DNA of 64,000 bases from Paenibacillus sp. yr247. GTDB taxonomy: Bacteria > Bacillota > Bacilli > Paenibacillales > NBRC-103111. This document shows positions 36,176 through 44,469 of this stretch, in pieces. Position numbers and translations under genes: made by a program. The stretch is from assembly GCF_900103825.1 (NCBI RefSeq), contig NZ_FNIF01000002.1, positions 701,566 to 765,565 on the forward strand. Reading direction: 5' to 3'. The notes beneath the pieces are model-generated. The model was given only the letters and a program-made list of their open reading frames with translations. It did not search any database and was not told where the DNA came from. Within the stretch, counting starts at the first letter, position 1; the number at the start of each line of letters is the position of its first letter.

Positions 36176-36484
36176 ATGAATAATAAACAATTAGAAGAGC
36201 AAATGATTGAAAATTACAAGCGCGAGGAGCATATGATGATCCTCGTTTTCGCACAATGGTGTATCAACCATGATTTGGATCCCGCTGAGCTCTATCATCG
36301 CGCATATCCAGATCAACCTAATAATGCAGCGCTGCAGCAAGCCCTTGAACTAACGGTTCCCAAAGAGGAGGCCGGTGAGGTACCAGATGACACTCTATTT
36401 GGCGTGCTGTCACTGTTCGGCAACGAGGAGCTCGCCTTCATCGTGACGCAGGAAATAGAGAAGCGTCCTAGAGATAAACGTTAA
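36176..36484 (+). CDS. Conserved hypothetical protein (102 aa)
   Basis: Not recognised. A small acidic, mostly helical protein beginning MNNKQLEEQMIENYKREEHMMI. It contains WCINHDLDPAELYHRAYPDQ and ends in a charged tail. AAGGAG lies 14 bases before the ATG, slightly far. It is divergent from the IF-3-like gene with only about 75 bases between, so they may share control. No membrane segment, signal or metal motif is seen. Confidence 0.65.
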   Translation: MNNKQLEEQMIENYKREEHMMILVFAQWCINHDLDPAELYHRAYPDQPNNAALQQALELTVPKEEAGEVPDDTLFGVLSLFGNEELAFIVTQEIEKRPRDKR

Positions 36485-36519
36485 CCCCAATAAGAAATAC
36501 GGTCGGACTTACCTCTTTC

Positions 36520-37530
36520 TCAAGCTAGCTTAAAAGTTTCCGCCAGCAATTCAATCGTTCGCAATCTCGTCTCGAAGCGGTAACCGCCGGTCACGACCAT
36601 GACTTCATCGACTCGGTAGCTTTCGGCCAGATTTAGCAGCTGCTCCCTTACTTGATTCGGATCACCAATAATCATACGGGATCGATTATCTCTTAATCGG
36701 GTATAGTCCCAATCTGAGTACACATATTCAGCCGCTTCTTCGGGCGATTTCACTCCTGTGAATTCGCCTTTTTCCATTTGCAGGATGCGCAAATCAATCG
36801 AAACCGCAAGCCCCTCCGCTTCGGCCTGCGTCTCGGCGCACAGCACATAGATGCAAACCGTCGCCTGCGGCACGACATTCAGCGCGGACGGTCGGAACGA
36901 GCTGCGGTAGCTGCGCACCGCATGCTGTCCTCCCGCTCCGTTAATGAAGTGCGCGAAGCAGAACGCTGCGCCTGCTTGCGAGGCGTACACCCCGCTCTGC
37001 CCGGTGGAACCGAGCAGCCACACCTGGGGCACTCCATCCACCAAAGGGGTGGCGCGAATGCCCTCGAACACATGCCCGGGTTCCACCGAGTCGGTGAGGA
37101 ACCCGAGCAGATCCGTGACTTGCGCCGGGAACCGCTCAAGTCCTTCAAACATATCTGCGTTAACGCCTCGCAGCGCTTTGGCCGTATGCGGCGTGCCGCC
37201 GGGCGCACGCCCGATCCCGAGGTCGATGCGCCCGGGATAGAGCGCCTCGAGCATGCGGAAATTTTCAGCTACTTTGTAGGGGCTGTAATGCGGCAGCAAG
37301 ACGCCGCCGGAGCCGAGCCGAATACGGCTCGTGCGAGCAGCCAGTGTCGAGAGGAGCACCTCCGGCGAGGAGCCGGCAAGACCAGTCGCGTTATGATGCT
37401 CCGACACCCAGAATCGGGTGTAACCGAGGCGATCCGCCGCTTGAGCCAGCCCAATCGTTTGCTGTAAGGCTTCGCTATGCGTAAACCCGGACGAGACCGG
37501 TGACTGATCAAGTATACTTAACTTCAGCAT
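36520..37530 (-). CDS. LLM-class flavin-dependent oxidoreductase
   Basis: A 336-aa luciferase-like monooxygenase of the YwcH type. The start at 37530 gives MLKLSILDQSPVSSG; an in-frame ATG two codons earlier abuts the ribosome binding site. Conserved segments: RFWVSEHHNATGLAGSSPEVLL near 40, IRLGSGGVLLPHYSPYKVAE near 75, and DLGIGRAPGG near 105. It probably uses FMN for a monooxygenation; the substrate is unknown. Transcribed alone and convergent with the small hypothetical gene. Confidence 0.9.
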   Translation of the reverse strand: MLKLSILDQSPVSSGFTHSEALQQTIGLAQAADRLGYTRFWVSEHHNATGLAGSSPEVLLSTLAARTSRIRLGSGGVLLPHYSPYKVAENFRMLEALYPGRIDLGIGRAPGGTPHTAKALRGVNADMFEGLERFPAQVTDLLGFLTDSVEPGHVFEGIRATPLVDGVPQVWLLGSTGQSGVYASQAGAAFCFAHFINGAGGQHAVRSYRSSFRPSALNVVPQATVCIYVLCAETQAEAEGLAVSIDLRILQMEKGEFTGVKSPEEAAEYVYSDWDYTRLRDNRSRMIIGDPNQVREQLLNLAESYRVDEVMVVTGGYRFETRLRTIELLAETFKLA

Positions 37531-37599
37531 ATTCATCCCTACTTTCTAGTCATCTGCCAATGATTTTGATTATACAGCTTCCCACCAACAAAAGAAAAA

Positions 37600-37624
37600 G
37601 GACAAGCCGATAACGGCAGTGTCC
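37600..37624 (-). terminator. Intrinsic terminator of the export operon
   Basis: GGACA and TGTCC enclose a CCG/CGG inner stem. On the minus strand the hairpin is followed by TTTTTCTTTTG. It lies 60 bases past the secreted protein gene and closes the five-gene operon. Confidence 0.7.
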
Positions 37625-37684
37625 CGAATCCTTAATCTCATGTAAATGACGAATTCTAGTGCTTTTATTGGATAACCGTTATCG

Positions 37685-39442
37685 TTATTTTAATTCCGCA
37701 ATCAGACGATCCACTTCACCTGAAGGTGTATTTAACGCTTCATATACTCTAACAATGACATTACTTTGAATTTGGTCTGTAGTCAGATTGTTAAAGGTTA
37801 ACGTCTGCTTCCCATTTACTAAACGGTCAGTACCTGTGAAAGGGAATGTCTTGGAACCTAGGATGCTTCCGGAAGGATCCACTAGCTCAAACTTCAACTT
37901 AGAGAAGTTGTTGTCAACCAACACTTGTGGATCACGAATGAGATCCATAAATAACTGCAATTTATAGGTATAATTAATTGCAATTGTCTGTCCGGGGGAC
38001 GTAATCTGCGCCAAGTAATAATCTTTAATATTGACAGTGTATGGAAATAGGGAGATTTTATGTCTGTCATCTTGCCCTTGTGCTGTTACCTGATAGGAGG
38101 CAATCGTTGATTTGAAGGTCGGCGTCGTTTCTCCGCTAGCCTCACCATTGATTACGTTTTGCACTTTCATCGTGAATGTATCGCTAGTTTCAGCTACAGG
38201 TAAAACAAAGGCATAGCTAACAACCGTCGATGTTCCAGGGGCAATAGACTTCGGCACGTTACTTTGTCTGGATCCCGTATAGTCAAAGCCTGTTGGACTC
38301 GATAACATCGTTTGGAATGTTGGGACAGGCATTTCACTTAATCCCTTATTCGTCAAAGTAAACTTGGCAAAAGCCAGCTTACTTCCTTGATCTTGGTTAT
38401 CTGCAATATGAAGCTCCACCAATGCAACGTCCAGATCCTGATTAATGACTTCGTTCCATTTTTCGAAAGCAATCGGAGACCCATAGGTATAGCTGCCCAC
38501 TGCGGTCTTCGCGCTAGGCAAGCCTACATTCAGTTTACCAATATGGAAAGCCGTGGTCTTCACGTTGCCTGTCGCATCGGCTTGTGTAAAGCTTTCCGAT
38601 GTCAGAACATTAACACTGTCTAGTACGGTATCCATATCCGCCCGTATAGCAAAATGCACATACTTGCTCTCACCTGCATCAAGCTTCACAGAGTCTGCTT
38701 CAACCTGTTTGCCGGTATATACATTTGTTTTGGATTTCCCATCCAATTCCAGCATTGGAACCGTTTCAGTTTGGTCGCTCGGGTTGGATACCAAGAGCTT
38801 CACGATATACACAACGCCATCAGTGCTATTACTTTTCGTAATATCCACCGTTTTATATTGCAGCGGTGATTCCAGTGTCGGTATGGTGAAGATTTCCCCC
38901 CACTTCTTCATAAGCGATACGTCTTTAAACTCTCCATGATTGCCATTCCATACCGCTCCGTCTAATGGAGTCGTAAGCAATGTTGTCTCCTGTTTCGGAT
39001 ACACATCGTAATTGACATCTACAAGCGAGAGATTGCTCAAATTCACTTCTGTTTGTCGGTTAACTACTTTCAAATAAGTCAACTCGACTTCAGAATCGGG
39101 CTGCACACCACGTGCATTACTATTGCTTGCACGTAAACTATAAACAATACCATCTGTTGTTGTTACTCTAAGCTCATAATCGGGAATACGCAGCGTTTGA
39201 CTGCTAGTGTTATTTATTCGAATGACAGCGCCGAGACGCACGCCACTGGCTGTTTTCTCATTATAAACACCCTCCACCGTCACTTGAAGGTTATCGGTTA
39301 TCGGATAAACTATAGCTGCACTTGCTGGAACAGCTGCAGCAACTGCCCCTTCTCCCTCAGCTGCCAGCGCGGGAAGTCCCGACATCAGCAGCGAGGAAGA
39401 CAAGACGAGCGTCATCGCTACTTGTTTGAAATGAATTCTCAT
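37685..39442 (-). CDS. Large secreted protein of repeated beta-sandwich-like units
   Basis: Not a recognised family. The 585-aa protein has a signal peptide (residues 1-28, ending ALAAEG). About four successive units of 110-140 residues follow, each with alternating beta strands and phrases such as RLGAVIRINNTSSQTLRIPDY, VVYIVKLLVSNPSDQTETVPM and LAFAKFTLTNKGLSEMPVP. These resemble DUF4352-like or other immunoglobulin-type sandwiches that sense or bind at the cell surface. No catalytic motif, sortase signal or transmembrane C-terminus. It is the last gene of the MarR/HlyD/MFS operon, 57 bases after the pump, so it may assist export or handle the exported compound. Confidence 0.75.
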   Translation of the reverse strand: MRIHFKQVAMTLVLSSSLLMSGLPALAAEGEGAVAAAVPASAAIVYPITDNLQVTVEGVYNEKTASGVRLGAVIRINNTSSQTLRIPDYELRVTTTDGIVYSLRASNSNARGVQPDSEVELTYLKVVNRQTEVNLSNLSLVDVNYDVYPKQETTLLTTPLDGAVWNGNHGEFKDVSLMKKWGEIFTIPTLESPLQYKTVDITKSNSTDGVVYIVKLLVSNPSDQTETVPMLELDGKSKTNVYTGKQVEADSVKLDAGESKYVHFAIRADMDTVLDSVNVLTSESFTQADATGNVKTTAFHIGKLNVGLPSAKTAVGSYTYGSPIAFEKWNEVINQDLDVALVELHIADNQDQGSKLAFAKFTLTNKGLSEMPVPTFQTMLSSPTGFDYTGSRQSNVPKSIAPGTSTVVSYAFVLPVAETSDTFTMKVQNVINGEASGETTPTFKSTIASYQVTAQGQDDRHKISLFPYTVNIKDYYLAQITSPGQTIAINYTYKLQLFMDLIRDPQVLVDNNFSKLKFELVDPSGSILGSKTFPFTGTDRLVNGKQTLTFNNLTTDQIQSNVIVRVYEALNTPSGEVDRLIAELK

Positions 39443-39460
39443 CGTTTATTTCCTCCTAAG

Positions 39461-39480
39461 AGTTTTGCTTTAGCAAAACT
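39461..39480 (-). promoter_or_regulatory. Hairpin in front of the secreted protein gene
   Basis: AGTTTTGC pairs perfectly with GCAAAACT around TTTA, in the gap between the MFS pump and the secreted protein gene, directly upstream of AGGAGG. There is no T tract, so it is probably an mRNA stability or processing element that separates expression of the pump from that of the last gene. Confidence 0.4.
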
Positions 39481-39498
39481 TTCTTCGTAAGCATATAT

Positions 39499-41124
39499 TT
39501 ACATTTCAATCATCACGTGGTGCTGAGCACCGGAATCAACACTATCCTGTACTGCCGCCTGCTGTTTCTTTTTCTGTCGCATGAAAAAGACTAATATGAT
39601 GGCAATGAACGCCGGTACTGCAGATACCATCAGCGTGTCCGCAATGGCTCTTGTCAAAGCTTCCTTTTGCACGAGTCCGTACAATACACCTATCACACCA
39701 CCGGACGCTGAATTTGCATCCGTCCCGAGTTCCAAATAACGATGAATGACGTTCGTTTGAAGATCCGTGTACGCCGGCGAATTTGTAGAAATAGACTCAT
39801 TGAATCTGGCTCCGAATTGTGTCGCTTTGTTATTCATCATACTGGTCAACAACGCAATACCAAGCGACGCCATGACATTACGGATGACGTTAGAAACAGA
39901 AGAGGCTCTGCCAATCAGATGATTCGGCAAGGTGTTCATTCCCGCTGATGAAAGCGGCATCATGCAAAAACCAATGCCGATACCGCGGAAAATGAGCAAA
40001 CCGCTGATCCAATGCGTAGATGTTTGCTGAGAGAGCACGTGCAGTTCTAAGGTCGTACAACCAATGATGGCCAAGCCTAATGTTCCAAGTGGAACGACGC
40101 CGTATTTGGAAACCAATTTCCCAGCAATAGGCATCATGAAAGCCATCGCAATCGACTGCGGCATCATAACCAGCCCTGTTTGCATGGGGGTCAACCCTGA
40201 AACGTTTTGCATAAAAATCGGCATCATATAAATACCGCCCTGCATGGAAATCATCACGAAGCTCGAAGCCGCCAAGCTTAGAGTGAAAATATGGTTCTTG
40301 AATAATCGGAAATCCATAATGGGATTATCTTTGCCGAGCTCCACCCAAATCAATAGTATGAAACTAGAAATAGAAATAAAAAACAAACTGACAATATAGA
40401 GTGAGGTCCATCCGTCGGTTTGGCCATCTGTTAAGGCCAGAAGCAGTGTGCTGAATACAATCATACACAAAATACTGCCGACAAAATCAAACTTCAGTCC
40501 CACTCTTTTCGGTGTTTCTTTCAAGATAATAAGCCCAAGAACTACAGCTATAATTCCAATCGGAACATTAATGTAGAATAAATAACGCCAACTAAAGTTA
40601 TCGACTAAATATCCACTTAATGTAGGTCCCATGGCAGGAGCCGCCATGGCGGCAATCCCCCAGATTCCCATCGCAACTTGAATTTTGCTGCGGGGCATAA
40701 TCTGGTAGAGCATCGCCATGCCCACAGGCATGATAAAACCTCCGCCAAGTCCTTGAATAATTCGAAAAACGATTAGACTCGTGTCGCTCCAAGCTATCCC
40801 GCACAAAATCGAGCCAATAACAAACGCAACTACCGTCGTCAGAAAAGTTGTTTTGTAACCGAAGCGATCCGATAAAAACCCACCCATAGGAACAACAACA
40901 GCTGAAGCGAGCATATAGCCCGTAACAACCCATTCTATTTCCGTTGACGTAGAGCCAAAGACAGCCATTAACTTTGGTATCGCAACATTCATCAAGCTGT
41001 TATCTAAAATGGCTAGAAACGTACCCAGAATGAGCACTAATAGAGCTAACCATTGGTGACTTGTTATTTTCTCCTCATTTGGCTTAACCTCGGGGGCAGC
41101 CGCTTCCGTCGATACGGATGACAT
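39499..41124 (-). CDS. DHA2-family MFS efflux pump (EmrB/QacA type)
   Basis: A 541-aa transporter with fourteen hydrophobic helices. The opening helix has LGTFLAILDNSLMNVAIPKL, the DHA2 signature with its membrane Asp, and helix 2 is followed by GFLSDRFGYK. The motif C region with GPTLSGYLVD near 165 identifies a drug:H+ antiporter. A Lys/Gln-rich tail follows the last helix. AGGAGG precedes the ATG. Encoded with two HlyD-type adaptors, it resembles EmrAB systems adapted to a Gram-positive envelope. Confidence 0.92.
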   Translation of the reverse strand: MSSVSTEAAAPEVKPNEEKITSHQWLALLVLILGTFLAILDNSLMNVAIPKLMAVFGSTSTEIEWVVTGYMLASAVVVPMGGFLSDRFGYKTTFLTTVVAFVIGSILCGIAWSDTSLIVFRIIQGLGGGFIMPVGMAMLYQIMPRSKIQVAMGIWGIAAMAAPAMGPTLSGYLVDNFSWRYLFYINVPIGIIAVVLGLIILKETPKRVGLKFDFVGSILCMIVFSTLLLALTDGQTDGWTSLYIVSLFFISISSFILLIWVELGKDNPIMDFRLFKNHIFTLSLAASSFVMISMQGGIYMMPIFMQNVSGLTPMQTGLVMMPQSIAMAFMMPIAGKLVSKYGVVPLGTLGLAIIGCTTLELHVLSQQTSTHWISGLLIFRGIGIGFCMMPLSSAGMNTLPNHLIGRASSVSNVIRNVMASLGIALLTSMMNNKATQFGARFNESISTNSPAYTDLQTNVIHRYLELGTDANSASGGVIGVLYGLVQKEALTRAIADTLMVSAVPAFIAIILVFFMRQKKKQQAAVQDSVDSGAQHHVMIEM

Positions 41125-41138
41125 CCTTGCAGCCTCCT

Positions 41139-42455
41139 TTACTCGGCATGAACCTTTGCACCGTCAGTCAGCTTATCACTTGGATTCAAGACGATCTTAT
41201 CATTAGGTTTCAATGCCGCATCCCCTTTGAGGTATACCCAATCCTGGTTCTTATCTTCTGTCTGCAGTTCTACAGGATGAACTGTGTCACCGCTAATCTT
41301 ATAAACGACCGTCTTGCCGTCTTTTTGCAAAAGGGCGGCTTTAGGTATTTCAACGTGATTATCGCCGCTGCTTGCTCCGAAAGCAACACTGGCAACAGCT
41401 CCCGCATGCAAGGATCCGTCAGGATTACCCACCGTTAACTTAACAGGAAAGGTGTTATTATTCGTATCAGAAACCGGACTAACAAATGTGATTGTGCCTT
41501 CGAACGTTTTACCTGGAATGCTGGGTACCGTTACGGTTCCTTTTGCTCCTTGTTTAATGGAACTGACCATTCCTTCAGGGACACTGACTTCCACTTTCAC
41601 TTGATCTATGTTTACAACCGTCAATAAAGCTGCTCCTGCTTGTGCCATTTCTCCCACATTTACATTCTTTTTTACAATGACACCATCAATTGGCGAAACT
41701 ACCCCTGCATTTTTTACCGCATTCTGAACTAACGTCAAAGCAGCTTGCTTCGCTGAGACGTCGGCTTTCAATTGCTCCAACGTATTTAAAGTTGCACCTT
41801 CTTTGGCCAAGCTCAACTTAGCCTCTGCGGCAGACAATTGAGCGTTCGCTCCTTGTTGTTGCGATACAGAAGATTCATAAGCTGCTTTGGCTTTTTCATA
41901 ATCCAGTGTCGCTTTATCCAGTTCGTCCGTACTCACTTCGCCTTGATCATAAAAGTTTTTCGCATGATTGTACCCTTTGGTCACGAGATCATAAGCTGCT
42001 TTCGCTTGCGACACTCCCGCTTTGGCTTGATTAATTGTCGCTTTGGCTTGCTCAACTGCCGCACCTGCCGCTTGCAAATCCTGTGAACGGGCGCCTGCTA
42101 CCGTATCTGCCAATTTCGCCTGCGAAGCCGTCAGTCCGGCTTGCGCTTGATCCAACTGCTGGCTTAAATCTTCGGTGTCGAGTTGAACAAGTAAATCGCC
42201 CTTCTTTACTTTCGCACCTTCATCTACAGCAACAGAAATAATTTTGCCTCCTATTTTGGACACAACTTGAACCGTTTGATCCGCCGCTAATTTACCGCTC
42301 GCTCCAGCTGCATTCGAACTGCCGATCGTAATTACTTTGACTGAAGGTGTTGTTGATTCCGCAGCGCTATTTTGTGTAGAACTGCAGCCGCTAACAAGCA
42401 TAAGGGAACCTGTCAGAACACTTAAAGATAAAACGACGTTAAGATGTTTTTTCAT
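41139..42455 (-). CDS. Lipoprotein HlyD/RND-type efflux adaptor with coiled-coil hairpin
   Basis: A 438-aa adaptor. The lipobox (LVSGC, Cys about 24) anchors it outside the membrane. A lipoyl half near residues 65-110 (KIGGKIISVAVDEGAKVKKGDLLVQLD) leads to a long Ala/Gln/Lys coiled-coil hairpin (residues about 115-240). The second lipoyl half (VVSPIDGVIVKKNVNVGEMAQAGA), beta-barrel and proximal domains complete the MFP architecture. Such adaptors usually pair with ABC (MacA-like) or RND pumps; here it is encoded with an MFS pump and a second adaptor. Nine bases separate it from that adaptor gene. Confidence 0.88.
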   Translation of the reverse strand: MKKHLNVVLSLSVLTGSLMLVSGCSSTQNSAAESTTPSVKVITIGSSNAAGASGKLAADQTVQVVSKIGGKIISVAVDEGAKVKKGDLLVQLDTEDLSQQLDQAQAGLTASQAKLADTVAGARSQDLQAAGAAVEQAKATINQAKAGVSQAKAAYDLVTKGYNHAKNFYDQGEVSTDELDKATLDYEKAKAAYESSVSQQQGANAQLSAAEAKLSLAKEGATLNTLEQLKADVSAKQAALTLVQNAVKNAGVVSPIDGVIVKKNVNVGEMAQAGAALLTVVNIDQVKVEVSVPEGMVSSIKQGAKGTVTVPSIPGKTFEGTITFVSPVSDTNNNTFPVKLTVGNPDGSLHAGAVASVAFGASSGDNHVEIPKAALLQKDGKTVVYKISGDTVHPVELQTEDKNQDWVYLKGDAALKPNDKIVLNPSDKLTDGAKVHAE

Positions 42456-42464
42456 CGGTAATCC

Positions 42465-43124
42465 TTACACCCCTTTGATATGGATTTTGATCGAAGCATT
42501 CATACCTGGCGCTAGATCTAATCCCCTATGATCGTCAATAGATATTTTTACATTTAAACGTTGTGTAACCTTAGTGAAGTTCCCGCTTGAGCTCGTTGTC
42601 GGAAGCAATGAGAAGGTAGAAGCTGTTGCTTGACCAATCTCCGTTACTTTCCCTTGGAACTCTGTTCCACTATATGTATCCACACTAAACGTTACCAACT
42701 GTCCAATATGTACCATTTGAATCTTCGTTTCATCAATATCTGCCGATACGAATAAGGCGCTCTTATCCACAATCATTGCGACCGATTGCCCGGGAGCGAC
42801 TACTTCGCCAACTTTGGCAGCGGTTTGAATCACAGTTCCTCCGATCGGAGTGCGCAAAGTCGCTTGATCGAGCAAGCTATTCGATAAATTCGTGATATCC
42901 TGCTGGCCGACGATTTGATCCGCCACAACCGTATCGCCTACTTTTATGCCCAGCGTATTAATTTTGCCCGCAATTCGAGGCATGACACGATAAATATCTC
43001 CCGATAGACGGGCATTGTCTGTCGCTATATAGTTAGCGTCCTGATACCAGTAATAACCGCCGATGGTGGCTCCGCTAATAACCATAACAGCTAGAATAAT
43101 AATTAGAACCAATTTACGTTTCAT
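42465..43124 (-). CDS. Short EmrA-like HlyD-family adaptor
   Basis: A 219-aa adaptor with an N-terminal membrane helix (residues 4-26) followed by YIATDNARLSGDIYRVMPRIAGKI, the EmrA/HlyD lipoyl motif. The two lipoyl halves are joined by only about 25 residues, so the coiled-coil hairpin found in EmrA is missing. The barrel domain (SADIDETKIQMVHIGQLVTFSVD) is present. It overlaps the MarR gene by four bases (ATGA), so the pump parts are expressed with the regulator. Confidence 0.88.
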   Translation of the reverse strand: MKRKLVLIIILAVMVISGATIGGYYWYQDANYIATDNARLSGDIYRVMPRIAGKINTLGIKVGDTVVADQIVGQQDITNLSNSLLDQATLRTPIGGTVIQTAAKVGEVVAPGQSVAMIVDKSALFVSADIDETKIQMVHIGQLVTFSVDTYSGTEFQGKVTEIGQATASTFSLLPTTSSSGNFTKVTQRLNVKISIDDHRGLDLAPGMNASIKIHIKGV

Positions 43125-43564
43125 TCCGTTCCCTCCAGCTTTTTCTCCAAATGTTCAATAAGTATTTCGATCACTTTTTTACATGTTTCAATCTGCTCAG
43201 TTGTAAATGCCATCTCCAAACCTACGTAGAACTCCTTGGTAATCGTCTCAAGCTTCGTTTTCTTCATCTGTTGACAAAAATCTGTCGTACCAATCCAGAC
43301 AATTCTTCGATCCTGCTCATCTCTCTTGCGTTCCACCAACCCATCACGTTCCAACCGATCCACAATACCGGAAACCGTACTATTACTAAGCTGCACTGCA
43401 CGAGCGAGATCCCCAAGCTTTCTTGGTTCCTTCATAAACAATTCCCGTAAAATAAACAACTGTGGTCCCGTTAACTCTTCCCGTTGAAGTTCCCGATACA
43501 TTAAAGATACACGCAGCTTATGCAGCCTCGTAAATTCAGCCACAAGATCTCTAATCTCTTCCAA
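43121..43564 (-). CDS. MarR-family repressor of the export operon
   Basis: A 147-aa winged-helix regulator. The DNA-binding core is GDLARAVQLSNSTVSGIVDRLERDGLVERKRDEQDRR (residues about 50-88), with the beta wing DEQDRRIVWI. The start is TTG behind AAGGGGGAAG. First gene of the operon; a perfect 33-bp palindrome lies 36 bases upstream of the start and is the likely autoregulatory operator. The inducing compound is probably a pump substrate. Confidence 0.9.
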   Translation of the reverse strand: MEEIRDLVAEFTRLHKLRVSLMYRELQREELTGPQLFILRELFMKEPRKLGDLARAVQLSNSTVSGIVDRLERDGLVERKRDEQDRRIVWIGTTDFCQQMKKTKLETITKEFYVGLEMAFTTEQIETCKKVIEILIEHLEKKLEGTE

Positions 43565-43599
43565 ACCACTTCCCCCTTAAAAAACATAAGAACACTAGT

Positions 43600-43632
43600 T
43601 ATTTCGCATACGAATATTTCGTATGCGAAATA
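43600..43632. promoter_or_regulatory. Perfect 33-bp palindromic operator of the MarR operon
   Basis: Arms TATTTCGCATACGAA (43600-43614) and TTCGTATGCGAAATA (43618-43632) flank TAT. Each arm contains a 12-bp near-palindrome, TTCGCATACGAA and its complement, 15 bp apart, so two MarR dimers could bind side by side. It lies directly upstream of the marR gene, where a repressor would block the promoter. Confidence 0.8.
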
Positions 43633-43709
43633 TAGATATGATATTCATCGTAACATGCATCTATGATTTTTGGAAATATATACATTTTGAATTATTTATG
43701 AAAAAGCAA

Positions 43710-43737
43710 AAAGCCGAAAGCTACTGCTTCCGACTTT
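43710..43737 (-). terminator. Intrinsic terminator after the VTT gene
   Basis: On the minus strand AAAGTCGGAAGC pairs with GCTTTCGGCTTT around AGTA, followed by TTGCTTTTTC. The stem begins within the last codons and stop codon of the VTT-domain gene. Confidence 0.8.
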
Positions 43738-44389
43738 CCAAACTGCGACGGGTTCTTCTTTTTATAAGCAAAGGAACGATAACAAAAACAGCATAAAGGG
43801 CAAACGCCTCATAAAATCGGTCTGATCCAATTTCTTGCAGCGAAGCACCGAAAACATTATACACGACTGCCCCTGGAATAATTCCAATCAAAGTTGCCCA
43901 TGTATAGTCCCAGAACTTAATCTTAGAAAGACCGGCTCCATAACTGACCCCATCAAAAGGAAAGAAAGGCATGAGGCGCATATAGAGAACAACCATAAAC
44001 CCTTTTTCCTCGGCCTTCTGATCAAAAGATTGCAGCTTCTTATTCCGCAGAATCCTCTGAAAGCTGTTCCGACCCCATTTTCGCGTAATATAAAAAGAGA
44101 GTAACGCCCCAGCACCGGCGCCAATAATATCATAGACAGTTCCCCAGAAAACGCCAAATACATAACCCCCGTACAAGGTCAAAGGTGTTGCCGGAAACAA
44201 TACCAAAGGACGAAGTGTATACACTATTATGTATATAAGCCCACCTAGTGGACCTAAGTTTCGCAACCATTCGGTAATTCGGTTCAGATCCAAATGGGCC
44301 CATACACCGGTCCATTGCAAAACGAGCAGGGCAGCTGCAGCGACCAGAAACCATATGACTAACAGCCAAAGTGACCTCGAGCGCGCCAT
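43721..44389 (-). CDS. TVP38/TMEM64 (VTT/DedA-like) membrane protein
   Basis: A 222-aa membrane protein. The frame is open to 44650, but GGAGG before the ATG at 44389 gives MARSRSLWLLVIW, and the upstream extension would run into the neighbouring SEC-C gene. Four or five helices surround the VTT core: RPLVLFPATPLTLYGGYVFG near 67-86 and the GRNS/MRLMPFFPFDGVSYGAGLSKI motif near 130-155. TVP38 proteins are related to DedA lipid scramblases and undecaprenyl-phosphate translocases; the exact substrate is unknown. Confidence 0.88.
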   Translation of the reverse strand: MARSRSLWLLVIWFLVAAAALLVLQWTGVWAHLDLNRITEWLRNLGPLGGLIYIIVYTLRPLVLFPATPLTLYGGYVFGVFWGTVYDIIGAGAGALLSFYITRKWGRNSFQRILRNKKLQSFDQKAEEKGFMVVLYMRLMPFFPFDGVSYGAGLSKIKFWDYTWATLIGIIPGAVVYNVFGASLQEIGSDRFYEAFALYAVFVIVPLLIKRRTRRSLESRKQ

Positions 44390-44469
44390 GGGTCCCCTCC
44401 TTCGGGAAATATCTATTAAATGAATTCCATCTAACATGTTAATAAAGCGAAAAGCTTGGCTTCTCGTGG

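Noticed and set aside
36778-37467. 229-codon plus-strand frame opposite the LLM oxidoreductase
   Set aside because: Antisense shadow; the minus-strand protein shows conserved family motifs.
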